From Aliiroseovarius sp. (GTDB lineage Bacteria; Pseudomonadota; Alphaproteobacteria; Rhodobacterales; Rhodobacteraceae), in NCBI RefSeq assembly GCF_030148435.1, contig NZ_JASBTN010000081.1:124001-188000 (forward strand): 64,000 nucleotides of DNA, given 5' to 3'. Position 1 is the first letter of the stretch, and every line of letters starts with the position of its first letter. Of the stretch, positions 45,743 through 54,175 are shown piece by piece. A program made the position numbers and the translations under genes. The notes under the pieces are model-generated. The model worked only from the letters and a program-made list of their open reading frames with translations, searched no databases and had not been told where the DNA came from.

Positions 45743-46732
45743 TCACAGCAGTGCCTTCTCGCGGATCCGTGCCCAGGCGCGCGTCTCGACCCCCTCCTTC
45801 GCCGGTTCCAGGCAGCGCTGGCCCAGGTACCAGTAAAAGAACCTGGCGAAGGGAAACTCCGCCATCGCCTCCGGTCCGAAGCTCAATGCCTCGCGCAGGT
45901 CCGACACCCGCCGTGCGGTCAGGGTGGCTTGCCAGTAGTCCACCTTGCCGCAAGTCACCACCGCGCAGCGCTGCATCAGGGCCTCGAACCCCACTGCCGA
46001 GGTCTGAGTGACCACCAGATCCGACGCCTCGATCAGGTCATGTACCGAGGCTTCGGACAGTTTCACGTTCGGATAGTCCCGCGTGATGTCCATGATGGTG
46101 CGGCGGGCAGGTTTCGATGTTGCCGGGTGCAGCTTTACATAGATCAATGCCTCGCGATCATGTTCGGCGCAGGTGCGGATCATCTCTTCGGTGGTCAGAT
46201 GGTGGAGCCGCTCGCCCGGCCTGTCCTCGATCTCCTGGCAGAACACGGTCGCCCGTGCGCCTTGCAGAGGCGCATGCACGCGCACTTCCTGCGGCCGGCC
46301 GGAGATATTTTCGCGCAGCATGTAGCCCGAGACCCCGTCGAAGAAATAGCGCGCCTTGCCCGGGTCCACCCGGTCCGCGCAGAATCCCCCGAACCGCAGG
46401 GAACTGTGGGCGCGCAGGCCCAACTCGTCCAGGTGCCAGAAGCCCCAGATGTAGCTGGGTTGAACATGCAGCGTCCGTGGCGCATAGCCCGGCGCGTCGG
46501 CGCAGATCAGGCGGATGTCCTCGGGGCGGCGGTCCAATTCGGCGGCCTCGCGGCTGCCGTGAGCGACCAGCAGCATGGGCCAGCCTTCCCTGGCGGCCTT
46601 TGCTTCGAGCTTGCGAAACAGGTCGAGATGCCCCTCGGCGATACGCTCCAGCCAGCCCGCGTCGGCATGGATGACGATGGCCCGCCCGACCCTCAGCCTC
46701 CGTGCGCCCCGGGGGGAGTCTATCAGGTCCAT
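45743..46732 (-). CDS. Capsule-polysaccharide-type (KpsC/KpsS-like) glycan protein
   Basis: 329 aa, cytoplasmic by sequence. The C-terminal half contains the elements seen in capsule-synthesis glycosyltransferases of the KpsC/S type: YVKLHPATSKP, SVHDLIEASDLVVTQTSAVGFEALM and RCAVVTCGKVDYWQ. The N-terminal half is less clear. It is a lone glycan gene without a visible capsule cluster. Its ATG at 46732 directly follows the stop of the SH3 gene (TAG ATG), so they are probably co-translated. A general glycosyltransferase role is safe; the KpsC/S label is a likeness. Confidence 0.65.
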   Translation of the reverse strand: MDLIDSPRGARRLRVGRAIVIHADAGWLERIAEGHLDLFRKLEAKAAREGWPMLLVAHGSREAAELDRRPEDIRLICADAPGYAPRTLHVQPSYIWGFWHLDELGLRAHSSLRFGGFCADRVDPGKARYFFDGVSGYMLRENISGRPQEVRVHAPLQGARATVFCQEIEDRPGERLHHLTTEEMIRTCAEHDREALIYVKLHPATSKPARRTIMDITRDYPNVKLSEASVHDLIEASDLVVTQTSAVGFEALMQRCAVVTCGKVDYWQATLTARRVSDLREALSFGPEAMAEFPFARFFYWYLGQRCLEPAKEGVETRAWARIREKALL

Positions 46733-47236
46733 CTAGTGGATTACCTCGTCTGTACGAACCCCCCAGAACGCGGATTTTGGCGCCCAGCCCTTTTGCCCGT
46801 CAGCGCGCAACAGGCACCAGTCGGTGGCACATTCCTCGACCCGCGCAATGACCCCGGCTTCGAGATAGGCATTGACCCGCGTCGATGAATCGGGGCGCTG
46901 GAAAAGCGCAGTAAGGTCGGTTTCTATGATCACCGTGCGCGCGCCGGACAGAAGCGAATAGTGCATCCAGCCGCCGACGCCGTCGCGGTCGCGGACCTGG
47001 CGCCAGTGGCCAAATTCTCCGATGATCTCCAGGGGCATGCCCGGTGCCGTGAACACCCAGTCGATCCGGTGGGTCAGCGATGGGCCACGGCGCACATTGC
47101 CCTCGTCGGTCTTCAGGGAAACATAGCGCGGGATCGGCAGGTTTGTGACCGAGCCGCGCTCCTCGTTCTTTGCCGCAAGCGCAGGCAGGCCGTACACCAC
47201 CATGCATCCGGCCAGAATTGCCCCGATCAACCGCAT
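46733..47236 (-). CDS. Secreted bacterial SH3-domain protein
   Basis: 167 aa with a Sec signal (about 1-22, ALAA). Two SH3_3-like repeats follow: one starting at NVRRGPSLTHRI and one around IARVEECATDWCLLRADGQKGW, each with the alternating G/W and charged pattern of peptidoglycan-binding bacterial SH3 domains. A pair of Cys (CATDWC) may form a disulfide. The ATG at 47236 is chosen over 47305 since it begins the signal. Its stop abuts the start of the glycan gene; the 2-hydroxyacid dehydrogenase gene is divergent. Confidence 0.8.
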   Translation of the reverse strand: MRLIGAILAGCMVVYGLPALAAKNEERGSVTNLPIPRYVSLKTDEGNVRRGPSLTHRIDWVFTAPGMPLEIIGEFGHWRQVRDRDGVGGWMHYSLLSGARTVIIETDLTALFQRPDSSTRVNAYLEAGVIARVEECATDWCLLRADGQKGWAPKSAFWGVRTDEVIH

Positions 47237-47387
47237 GCGGCCCCCTTCGTCCACCCGACGTAATTCACCTGACAGCCCTCGAACGTCATTCTTTTCTTTC
47301 TGCACGTGCGTTGGTGCTTGTGCAGCATCGCGTTCCTTGCCAGTTTGTCACCGTGAGCCGAGAAAGAAAAGAAGAAGGGAGGGCAGC

Positions 47388-48374
47388 ATGGCCCCTGAAC
47401 GTCTGAGTGTTGTCGTGACGCGACGGTTGCCGGAACCGGTCGAGACCCGGATGAAGGAGCTCTTCGACGTCGAGCTGCGAGAGGACGACACGCCGATGTC
47501 GCGCGACGAACTGCTCGGTGCGATGAAACGGGCCGATGTGCTGGTGCCCACCCTGACCGACCAGATCGACCAGAGCATGCTGGCGGCGGCCGGTGGCAAG
47601 CTGAAACTGATCGCCAACTACGGCGCGGGCGTCGACCATATCGACATTCATACGGCGCGGCAGCGCGGCGTTCTGGTGTCGAACACGCCCGGCGTGTCGG
47701 CGGATGATACGGCGGATATGGCCCTTGCGCTGATCCTGGCCGTGACCCGCCGTTTCCCGGAAGGCATCCGCCTGATGTCCGAAGGCAAGTGGGAGGGCTG
47801 GTCGCCCTCGGGCATGTTGGGCCACCGCATCCAGGGGCGCCGTCTGGGTATCCTGGGCATGGGGCGCATCGGTCAGGCCGTGGCCGCCCGCGCCAAAGCT
47901 TTCGGCATGCAGGTGCATTACCACAACCGCAAGCGCCTTCACGCGGAAATCGAAGAGCGCTACGAGGCGACATATTGGGAAAGCCTCGACCAGATGGTGG
48001 CGCGCATGGACGTGCTGTCGATCAACTGCCCGCATACGCCCTCGACCTTCCACCTGATGAACGCGCGCCGTTTGAAGCTGATGAAGCCGGATGCGGTGAT
48101 CGTGAACACCTCGCGCGGAGAAGTGATCGACGAGAACGCGTTGACCCGCATGCTGCGCGCGGGCGAGATCTCCGGCGCCGGGCTCGACGTCTATGAACAC
48201 GGGGCCGAGATCAACCCGCGTCTGCGCGACCTGCCCAGCGTCGTGGCGCTGCCACATATGGGCTCGGCCACGCATGAAGGCCGGATCGAGATGGGCGAGA
48301 AGGTGATCATCAACATCAAGACCTTCGCCGACGGCCACCGTCCACCGGACCAGGTGGTGCCGGGAATGCTGTGA
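47388..48374 (+). CDS. 2-hydroxyacid dehydrogenase (D-glycerate/glyoxylate reductase, GyaR-like)
   Basis: NAD(P)-dependent reductase of glyoxylate, hydroxypyruvate or a related 2-ketoacid; 328 aa. The Rossmann motif GMGRIGQAVAARAKAFG and the catalytic residues Arg (NTSRGEVI), Glu in the C-terminal GAGLDVYE and His (ALPHMGSAT) of the D-2-hydroxyacid dehydrogenase family are all readable. GGGAGG precedes the ATG at 47388. The stop overlaps the GTG of the GIY-YIG gene as GTGA. Confidence 0.9.
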   Translation: MAPERLSVVVTRRLPEPVETRMKELFDVELREDDTPMSRDELLGAMKRADVLVPTLTDQIDQSMLAAAGGKLKLIANYGAGVDHIDIHTARQRGVLVSNTPGVSADDTADMALALILAVTRRFPEGIRLMSEGKWEGWSPSGMLGHRIQGRRLGILGMGRIGQAVAARAKAFGMQVHYHNRKRLHAEIEERYEATYWESLDQMVARMDVLSINCPHTPSTFHLMNARRLKLMKPDAVIVNTSRGEVIDENALTRMLRAGEISGAGLDVYEHGAEINPRLRDLPSVVALPHMGSATHEGRIEMGEKVIINIKTFADGHRPPDQVVPGML

Positions 48375-49060
48375 GTCTCCGACGCCCATCCGAAGGCACA
48401 AAGTCACGCCGAGTCTGGAACCTGGCGGATCGGCTGACAGCCGAATTTGGGCGTCCAGCTGGACGTGCCGAAGTTTGCGGTCACCCCGAGGTTTCGGACA
48501 TACTGCACAAAACCGTTTCCACGCAATATGGGGCGTGGAAACGCGCCTCCCATCCCGAGTTGTCCGGGCGTCGGTATGACCCGGGAAATGAAGAAAAACA
48601 CACAGGCTGGCCTTTGAATGAGGTGCCGCCCTCTGGCGGGAAGGAACTGCTCCGCGATACGGAGTACAAGTGGGACATTCTGTTGAAGAACGGGTTTTCC
48701 TATCTGGGCGATTGGGAGGAAGATGGCGCGGGGGAAATGCGTCTGGAGCGTCAAGCCCCGGATGCGCCGGGAGTTTACGCATTCGTGGTTGGCGAAGAGG
48801 TAGTCTATGTCGGAAAGACCTCTCGCACTCTTAGGGCGCGCATGGCCGACTATCGTCGTGGGCACTACCGCCAGCGGACCAGCGCGGCAGTGAAACGGCA
48901 GATTGGCGAGGTTTTGAGGCAGGGCACAGGTGTCCGCGTTCTGGTGGCCACCCCTCCGGATGGGCTTTGGAATGGGTTGCCGATAGTCACTCTGCACGGG
49001 CTGGAGGCGGGCCTCATCCAGCTGTTGACCCCGCTGTGGAACAGGCAGGGCAAAGGCTGA
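48371..49060 (+). CDS. GIY-YIG nuclease-domain protein
   Basis: 229 aa. Residues 130-225 form a GIY-YIG domain: GVY (134-136), YVG (146-148), conserved Arg in KTSRTLRARM, E212 in GLEAGLIQLL and N224. The N-terminal 100 residues are unassigned; a helical stretch near 36-60 resembles a DNA-binding region, but I cannot name a family. The GTG start overlaps the upstream dehydrogenase stop. It differs from UvrC and from SLX1-type small proteins in having this extra N-terminal domain. A hairpin terminator follows at 49063-49090. Confidence 0.75.
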   Translation: MSLRRPSEGTKSRRVWNLADRLTAEFGRPAGRAEVCGHPEVSDILHKTVSTQYGAWKRASHPELSGRRYDPGNEEKHTGWPLNEVPPSGGKELLRDTEYKWDILLKNGFSYLGDWEEDGAGEMRLERQAPDAPGVYAFVVGEEVVYVGKTSRTLRARMADYRRGHYRQRTSAAVKRQIGEVLRQGTGVRVLVATPPDGLWNGLPIVTLHGLEAGLIQLLTPLWNRQGKG

Positions 49061-49062
49061 CT

Positions 49063-49090
49063 CGCCCGCTTTGGCGGGGTCTTGCTTTTT
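49063..49090 (+). terminator. Rho-independent-like terminator after the GIY-YIG gene
   Basis: CCCGC (49065-49069), four-base loop TTTG, GCGGG (49074-49078), followed by GTCTTGCTTTTT. It begins two bases after the stop codon. Confidence 0.7.
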
Positions 49091-49116
49091 CGGGGGGCGT
49101 GCCGAAAGCTGGGCGC

Positions 49117-49782
49117 ATGGCGCGCCTGTTTCATCTGCCCGTGATTTGTCTGTCCGTTGCCGCCTGCGCCCGTGGGCTGGCACCGGGCGAGGCCGATTTC
49201 GCCCGGGTGCTGTTCGGTGACAGTCTGGACCAGGGGCGCGTCGTGATACAGGCCGGGCTCGGGCTGACACCGCCGCCCGGAGACCCGGAGCCTGAGGCAT
49301 CGGGCGAAGACCCGGCCCCCCCGCCGAACCGCCCCCCTGAAGGCATCTGCACCCGCGAGCCCAGCCCGCGCGAAGGGCTCCAATGGCCGGCCGGCATGGT
49401 GCTGTGGAACCAGATCTTTCTGAAACGCGACGTCTACCGTTCCGACATGATGGCCGGCTGGCCCCGCGTCGTGCCGCTGCCACAGGCGCTGCTGATGGCA
49501 CATGAGCTGGTACATGTCTGGCAATGGCAGAACCGCGCGCGTACCGACTATGACCCGGCGACCTCCGGCGCGGAAACCGTACGCAGCCGCGACCCCTATT
49601 GGTACGCGCCCGAGGCGGACCGCGCCTTTCTGACCTACGGGTTCGAGCAACAGGCGGCCATGATCGAGGATTACGTCTGCTACACGATGTTCGACCCCCG
49701 CGCGCCGCGCCGCGCCGCACTGCGCACCCTGATCGACCCGGTGCTGCCGCTGGACGGATTCGACGCGCGGCTGGGGCGGTAA
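49117..49782 (+). CDS. Predicted lipoprotein with HExxH metalloprotease motif
   Basis: 221 aa. The signal ends with VAAC, giving acylated Cys17. A Pro/Glu-rich linker (about 50-80) precedes a helical domain with HELVH at 129-133 and a probable third zinc ligand E177 in GFEQQA, the arrangement of gluzincin-type metallopeptidases. The mature +2 residue is Ala. I do not recognise a named family; the role would be in the envelope. The ATG at 49117 is taken because it starts the signal segment; the preceding terminator makes an independent promoter likely. Confidence 0.7.
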   Translation: MARLFHLPVICLSVAACARGLAPGEADFARVLFGDSLDQGRVVIQAGLGLTPPPGDPEPEASGEDPAPPPNRPPEGICTREPSPREGLQWPAGMVLWNQIFLKRDVYRSDMMAGWPRVVPLPQALLMAHELVHVWQWQNRARTDYDPATSGAETVRSRDPYWYAPEADRAFLTYGFEQQAAMIEDYVCYTMFDPRAPRRAALRTLIDPVLPLDGFDARLGR

Positions 49783-49993
49783 GTGGCTCGCCCGACGGGC
49801 GTGTACACGCTCTTGATTCTTGCCGCTTCAAGCCGGCCTCCGCCGTGCACGGGCCGCAATTGCCTGCGGGAAACCGACGCGGGTAGTCGTTTTTTCGCGA
49901 ATTAGCGTCGGGCTGGTTTTGCGCGGGCCCCGGCAATGCGCCATGTTTGATCAGCACAAAATTTCCGACACTGTTTCCCCAAGGGAGTCGTCC

Positions 49994-52498
49994 ATGAAAA
50001 CCAATGTCAAAGCGCTTGTCGTCGGCGGGGGTGCCGTCGGGGCCTCGATCGCCTATCACCTGGCCAAGGCGGGCTGGGATGACGTCATGCTGATCGAGCG
50101 TGACGAGTTGACCGCCGGGTCGACCTGGCACGCCGCGGGCCTGCTGCCGCTGTTCAACATGTCCTATGCGACGACCCATATCCACGACTATTCGGTCAAG
50201 TTCTACAAGCAGCTTGAAGAAGAGACCGGCCTGAATGCGGGCTTCGCCGTGGTCGGCAACCTGCGCATGGCGCAGACGGATGAGCGTATGGATGAATACA
50301 TGCTCTATGCCTCGACCGCGGACACCGTGGGTATCAACTATGAGTTCCTGAGCCCGGACCAGATCAAGGAACGCTGGCCGCTGATCAAGACAGACGACCT
50401 GAAAGGCGCGCTGTATCACACCGAGGACGGCTATATTAACCCCGCCGACGTAACCCAGGCCATGGCCAAGGGTGCGCGCCAGCACGGCGCCGAGATCGTG
50501 CGCAAGCTGCAGGCCGATGCGTTCCACTGGAACGGCACCCACTGGGAAGTGACCTGCACAAAGATGGTCGAAAAGGGCGGCAACCTGGTCGAAAGCGACG
50601 AGCAGGTGGTGATCACCGCGGAACATGTCGTGACCGCTTCGGGCAACCACGCACAGCGAACTGCAAAGATGCTGGGCATCAAGATGCCGGCGATCCCGGT
50701 TGAACACACGTTCATCGTCATGGACAAGGACCCCGAACTGGTCAAATGGCGCGAAGCGGGCAACCCGGAACACCCCGTCGTGCGTGACGCCGACAACGAG
50801 AGCTATGCCCGCGAAGAGCGTGGCGGCTGGATCCTGGGCATCTATGAGCGCGGCGCGCCCGCGCGCTTCGAACATGGGGTGCCGGACAGCTTCCGCGCCG
50901 ACCTGTTCCCGCTGGATCTGGACCGCATCGCCGATCAGTACATGGCGATGGCGGAACGTGTGCCCTCCTGCGCCGAAAGCGGGTTGAAGGACGATTTCAA
51001 TGGTCCGATCTGCTACACCCCCGACGGCAACCCGCTGGTCGGCCCCGCGCCGGGCCTGCGCAACATGTGGCTGGCCGAGGGCTTCTCGTTCGGGATCACC
51101 GCAGCGGGCGGCACCGGCTATTACCTCGCTCAGATGATGGTCGATGGCGAGGCCGAGATCGACATGGCGTCGCTCGACCCCAAGCGGTATTCGTCCAACT
51201 GGATGACCACCGAATTCGCCGCGCGCAAGAACGAGGAGTGCTACGAGCACGTCTACATCCTGCACCACCCGGACGAAGAACGCCCGGCGGCCCGGCCGCT
51301 GCGCACCTCGCCCGCCTATGACCGTCAGGCCGCCAAGGGCGCGCAATTCGGCTGGGTCAACGGCTGGGAGCGTCCGAACTACTACGGCCCCGTGGATGCG
51401 CCCGCGAACTTTGACGAGGAAAGCCGTTCGTTCCGCCGTGGTGAGTGGTGGAAATACGCCGTGGAAGAAGCCAAGGCGATCCGCGAAGGTGTCGGCCTGA
51501 TCGACGCCACCGCCTTCACCAAACATGTGGTCAAGGGCCCCGGCGCGACCCGGTTCCTGGATTGGTTTACCTGCAACAAGCTGCCGCGCGTGGGCCGGAT
51601 CAACCTGACCTACGCCCTGACCAGCCACGGCACCACGCGCACGGAATACACCATCGTGCGCAATGGCGAGGACAACTACTACCTCGTCTCCGCCGGGGCC
51701 TGGACCGAATATGACGCCGACTTCCTGCGCAAGGCCGCCGAGGACAAGATGGAGGAATTCGGCTACATCGAGATCCAGGACGTGACCACCCAGTGGGGCG
51801 TTTTCGCCATCGCCGGACCCAAGTCGCGTGACGTTCTGAACGAGGTGATCGTGGATGCCGAGCCGTCCACTGCCCTGTCCAACAAGCGCTTCCCCTGGCT
51901 GTCGGCCAAGCAGATCGAGCTGGGCATGTGCCCGGTCAACGCGATCCGCGTGGCCTATACCGGCGAGCTGGGCTGGGAACTGCACCACCCGATCGAGATG
52001 CAGAACTACCTGTGGGATCTGCTGACCAAGGCTGGCGAAAAACACGGCATGAAACTGGTCGGCGCCCGCGCGCAGAACTGGCTGCGTCAGGAGAAGAGCT
52101 ACCGCGCCTTTGGCACCGAGCTGGGCCGCGACGCGACCCCGCAAGAGGCCGACCTGCCGCGTTTCATCGATCTGGAAAAGGATTTCCACGGCAAGGAAGC
52201 GATGCTCGCCAAGGGCATTCGTTCCAAATGCGTGACCCTGTTGATCGACGGGCCGGACGATGCTGACCCCTGGGGCCGCGAAGCCCTGTTCGACGGTGAC
52301 ACCAAGGTGGGGCGACTGACCTCCGGCGGCTACTCGGTGCATTTCGGCAAGTCGATCGGTATGGGCTATGTCTCGCCCGAGCTGGCAAATGTCGGGCAGA
52401 AACTGAAAGTGAAACTGCAAAACCAGCTGTGGGATGCCGAGATCGTCGAGGACAGCCCCTATGATCCGACCAACGCGAACATCCGCGTGAACGGCTGA
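49994..52498 (+). CDS. FAD-dependent GcvT-type oxidoreductase (dimethylglycine/sarcosine dehydrogenase-like)
   Basis: 834 aa two-domain flavoenzyme. The N-terminal half (about 1-430) is a DAO-type FAD domain with VVGGGAVGAS and the GSTWHAAGL motif; H46 matches the His that carries covalent FAD in dimethylglycine and sarcosine dehydrogenases. The C-terminal half (about 440-830) is a GcvT tetrahydrofolate-binding domain, capturing the released C1 unit. The reaction is probably oxidative N-demethylation of dimethylglycine or a related methylamine, feeding methylene-THF. The ATG at 49994 follows GGGAG. A strong terminator is downstream. No GlyA/DmgDH partner genes are seen in the window. Confidence 0.82.
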   Translation: MKTNVKALVVGGGAVGASIAYHLAKAGWDDVMLIERDELTAGSTWHAAGLLPLFNMSYATTHIHDYSVKFYKQLEEETGLNAGFAVVGNLRMAQTDERMDEYMLYASTADTVGINYEFLSPDQIKERWPLIKTDDLKGALYHTEDGYINPADVTQAMAKGARQHGAEIVRKLQADAFHWNGTHWEVTCTKMVEKGGNLVESDEQVVITAEHVVTASGNHAQRTAKMLGIKMPAIPVEHTFIVMDKDPELVKWREAGNPEHPVVRDADNESYAREERGGWILGIYERGAPARFEHGVPDSFRADLFPLDLDRIADQYMAMAERVPSCAESGLKDDFNGPICYTPDGNPLVGPAPGLRNMWLAEGFSFGITAAGGTGYYLAQMMVDGEAEIDMASLDPKRYSSNWMTTEFAARKNEECYEHVYILHHPDEERPAARPLRTSPAYDRQAAKGAQFGWVNGWERPNYYGPVDAPANFDEESRSFRRGEWWKYAVEEAKAIREGVGLIDATAFTKHVVKGPGATRFLDWFTCNKLPRVGRINLTYALTSHGTTRTEYTIVRNGEDNYYLVSAGAWTEYDADFLRKAAEDKMEEFGYIEIQDVTTQWGVFAIAGPKSRDVLNEVIVDAEPSTALSNKRFPWLSAKQIELGMCPVNAIRVAYTGELGWELHHPIEMQNYLWDLLTKAGEKHGMKLVGARAQNWLRQEKSYRAFGTELGRDATPQEADLPRFIDLEKDFHGKEAMLAKGIRSKCVTLLIDGPDDADPWGREALFDGDTKVGRLTSGGYSVHFGKSIGMGYVSPELANVGQKLKVKLQNQLWDAEIVEDSPYDPTNANIRVNG

Positions 52499-52515
52499 TC
52501 CTGCCTAACCCTTGC

Positions 52516-52548
52516 GAAAAGCCCCGCCTCGGCGGGGCTTTTCCTGTT
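52516..52548 (+). terminator. Rho-independent terminator after the dimethylglycine dehydrogenase-like gene
   Basis: A 13-bp perfect stem (GAAAAGCCCCGCC at 52516-52528 with its complement at 52531-52543), two-base loop, then a T-rich tract TTTCCTGTTTT. It separates this gene from the HisA-like one. Confidence 0.88.
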
Positions 52549-52686
52549 TTTGGACCGGCCGTGCTAGGCTGGGGGTTCAGGGAAATGCCAGCGCGATTCC
52601 CATGTTGACGTTGTTTGGGTCTTATTCAGCGTATCCGGTGTCGTTTTCGCCTGTGACGGCGACGCGGGAATCGCGCTTGCTGTGAT

Positions 52687-52702
52687 CGGGTCGCAAGACC
52701 CG
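52687..52702 (+). promoter_or_regulatory. Stem-loop with GCAA tetraloop in the leader of the HisA-like gene
   Basis: CGGGTC and GACCCG (six-base arms at 52687-52692 and 52697-52702) close on a GNRA-type GCAA loop. It sits 13 bases before the GAGGAGGG ribosome site. It may stabilise the mRNA or serve as a regulatory leader; nothing more can be said. Confidence 0.45.
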
Positions 52703-52728
52703 TGATGAACTCTATGAGGAGGGCCGAA

Positions 52729-53472
52729 ATGATCATTTATCCCCTGATCGAACTGCAGGAAGGGCGCTGTGTCAGCCTGCATCGCGGACGGACGGAAGAG
52801 CCGCAGATCTGGCATGTGGATCCGGTGAAACGGGCCCAGGAATATGTCGAAGCCGGTGCCGAGGCGATCCACGTGACCGATTTTGATGCCATGTCCGGCG
52901 ATCATCGCAATGACGAGTTGATCCTCGAAATCATCCGCGCCGTGCATGTCCCGGTGACGCTGGGCGGTGGTTTCCGCACGATGGAGCGCATCGAGGAATG
53001 GATCGACGCGGGGGCGGCGCGTATTGTCGTCGGCTCGGTTGCGGTCTATCAGCCCGACCTGGTCAAGGAAGCCGCGCTGCGCTACCCCGACCAGATCGTG
53101 CTGTCGGTCGATGTCTGGGAAGGCCACGTTGTGACCGATGCCTGGCGCAGCTCCTCGGCGATGGATCCGTCCACCTTCCTGAAAAGCTATGCCGCCGACC
53201 CGCTGGCAGCGATCGTGATCACCGATATCGGTGCCGACATCGGCGAGGCGCTGGACAGCCTGGCGCTGGTCACGCAGCTGGCCGGTGAAGCCAACGCCCC
53301 GGTCATCGCACGCGGCACCATTCGCGAGCTGGATGATGTGTCGCGCCTGAAATACGTGCCCTATGTCTCGGGCACGATCATCGGCCGGGCTCTGTTCGAC
53401 CGCTCGATCGACCTTGGCGCAGCGCTGGATCTGGCCAGGCCCGAAGTCGAGGAACGTGCGGAGTTCGTCTGA
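52729..53472 (+). CDS. HisA-like TIM-barrel protein, catalytic Asp replaced by Glu
   Basis: 247 aa (beta/alpha)8 protein of the HisA/HisF family. The phosphate-binding loops LGGGFR (78-83) and GRALFD are kept. In HisA the two catalytic Asp residues are D8 and D127 (T. maritima numbering); here the first is E8 (YPLIELQEG), while D128 (SVDVWEG) is kept. The substrate Arg/Trp region and loop DFDAMSGDH are also altered. It is therefore likely a paralogue with another substrate, not the histidine enzyme, though I cannot name it. GAGGAGGG is the ribosome site for ATG 52729. A terminator is downstream. Confidence 0.75.
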   Translation: MIIYPLIELQEGRCVSLHRGRTEEPQIWHVDPVKRAQEYVEAGAEAIHVTDFDAMSGDHRNDELILEIIRAVHVPVTLGGGFRTMERIEEWIDAGAARIVVGSVAVYQPDLVKEAALRYPDQIVLSVDVWEGHVVTDAWRSSSAMDPSTFLKSYAADPLAAIVITDIGADIGEALDSLALVTQLAGEANAPVIARGTIRELDDVSRLKYVPYVSGTIIGRALFDRSIDLGAALDLARPEVEERAEFV

Positions 53473-53493
53473 TCCCGCCGTACCGGAATGAAA

Positions 53494-53527
53494 GAAGGCG
53501 GGCTTTCGGGCCCGCCTTTCCTGTTTT
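53494..53527 (+). terminator. Rho-independent terminator between HisA-like and HD genes
   Basis: Nine-base arms AAGGCGGGC (53495-53503) and GCCCGCCTT (53510-53518) with a six-base loop, followed by TCCTGTTTT. It lies in the gap between convergent genes and may work both ways. Confidence 0.8.
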
Positions 53528-53541
53528 CGACTGTTGCGCGA

Positions 53542-54132
53542 TCACCCCTCGGCGGTTTCGTTCAATTCCATATGCCCCTCGCCCCTTGACAGCACGCGGC
53601 GCAGGATCGGTTCGAAAAAGGCAAGGTCTTTGGTCGGGTAATCCGGGTCGAAGGCGCATTGATCGTATTCGTGGCAGAAATAGCGGCAATCCTCCCAATA
53701 TGGGCTGTCGCGATACTTGTCGCGCGCGTTGCGGTCCCCGCCCAGATGGTGGTTGTAATACCAGCCCTGAAAGACACAGTGGTGCTTCAGGATCCAGTGA
53801 GTGCGCGCGCTGACATAGGGTTTCATCATGGCCGCGGCCAGCTCGCCATGGTTGTAGGGCGACAGGATGTCGCCCACGTCATGCACCAGGGCGGCGACGA
53901 TAATCTCATCCTCCGCGCCATCGGCCCAGGCGCGCGTCGCGGCTTGAAGGCAATGCTGGTACCGGTTCACCGGGTAGGGGGTCCAGTCCTCGTCCAGCGA
54001 GCGGATCGCATCGAGGATCCGGTCGGGCAGGGCGGCGTTATAATCCTCTTCGTAGGCCATCACCGCGGCCCAGTCGGCGGGCGTGGCCTCTTCGAAACTT
54101 GTCCATTTGGGTTTGTGGCTCTTGTCCAGCAT
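53542..54132 (-). CDS. HD-domain protein, PhnZ/MIOX-like diiron oxygenase candidate
   Basis: 196 aa. An HD-type metal set is visible: H60 (RYQHCLQAA), H84-D85 (LVHDVGD), H95, H117 or H118 (KHH) and D162. The H60-to-H84 spacing of 24 equals that of PhnZ H34-H58, and this six-ligand pattern (H...HD...H...H...D) is known from PhnZ, TmpB and myo-inositol oxygenase, which cleave C-P or C-C bonds with mixed-valent diiron. The lid residues Tyr24/Glu27 of PhnZ do not appear conserved, so the substrate differs. A plain HD phosphohydrolase is the alternative. It is transcribed away from a LysR regulator gene and probably controlled by it. Confidence 0.6.
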   Translation of the reverse strand: MLDKSHKPKWTSFEEATPADWAAVMAYEEDYNAALPDRILDAIRSLDEDWTPYPVNRYQHCLQAATRAWADGAEDEIIVAALVHDVGDILSPYNHGELAAAMMKPYVSARTHWILKHHCVFQGWYYNHHLGGDRNARDKYRDSPYWEDCRYFCHEYDQCAFDPDYPTKDLAFFEPILRRVLSRGEGHMELNETAEG

Positions 54133-54175
54133 GCGCGCGTCTCCTTGTTGCTCGGATCAGGATAGGTGCGTGGAT

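Noticed and set aside
48404-52420. A 1338-codon open frame on the - strand opposite the GIY-YIG, lipoprotein and dehydrogenase genes
   Set aside because: Antisense of three supported genes, without any recognisable motif or plausible start context.
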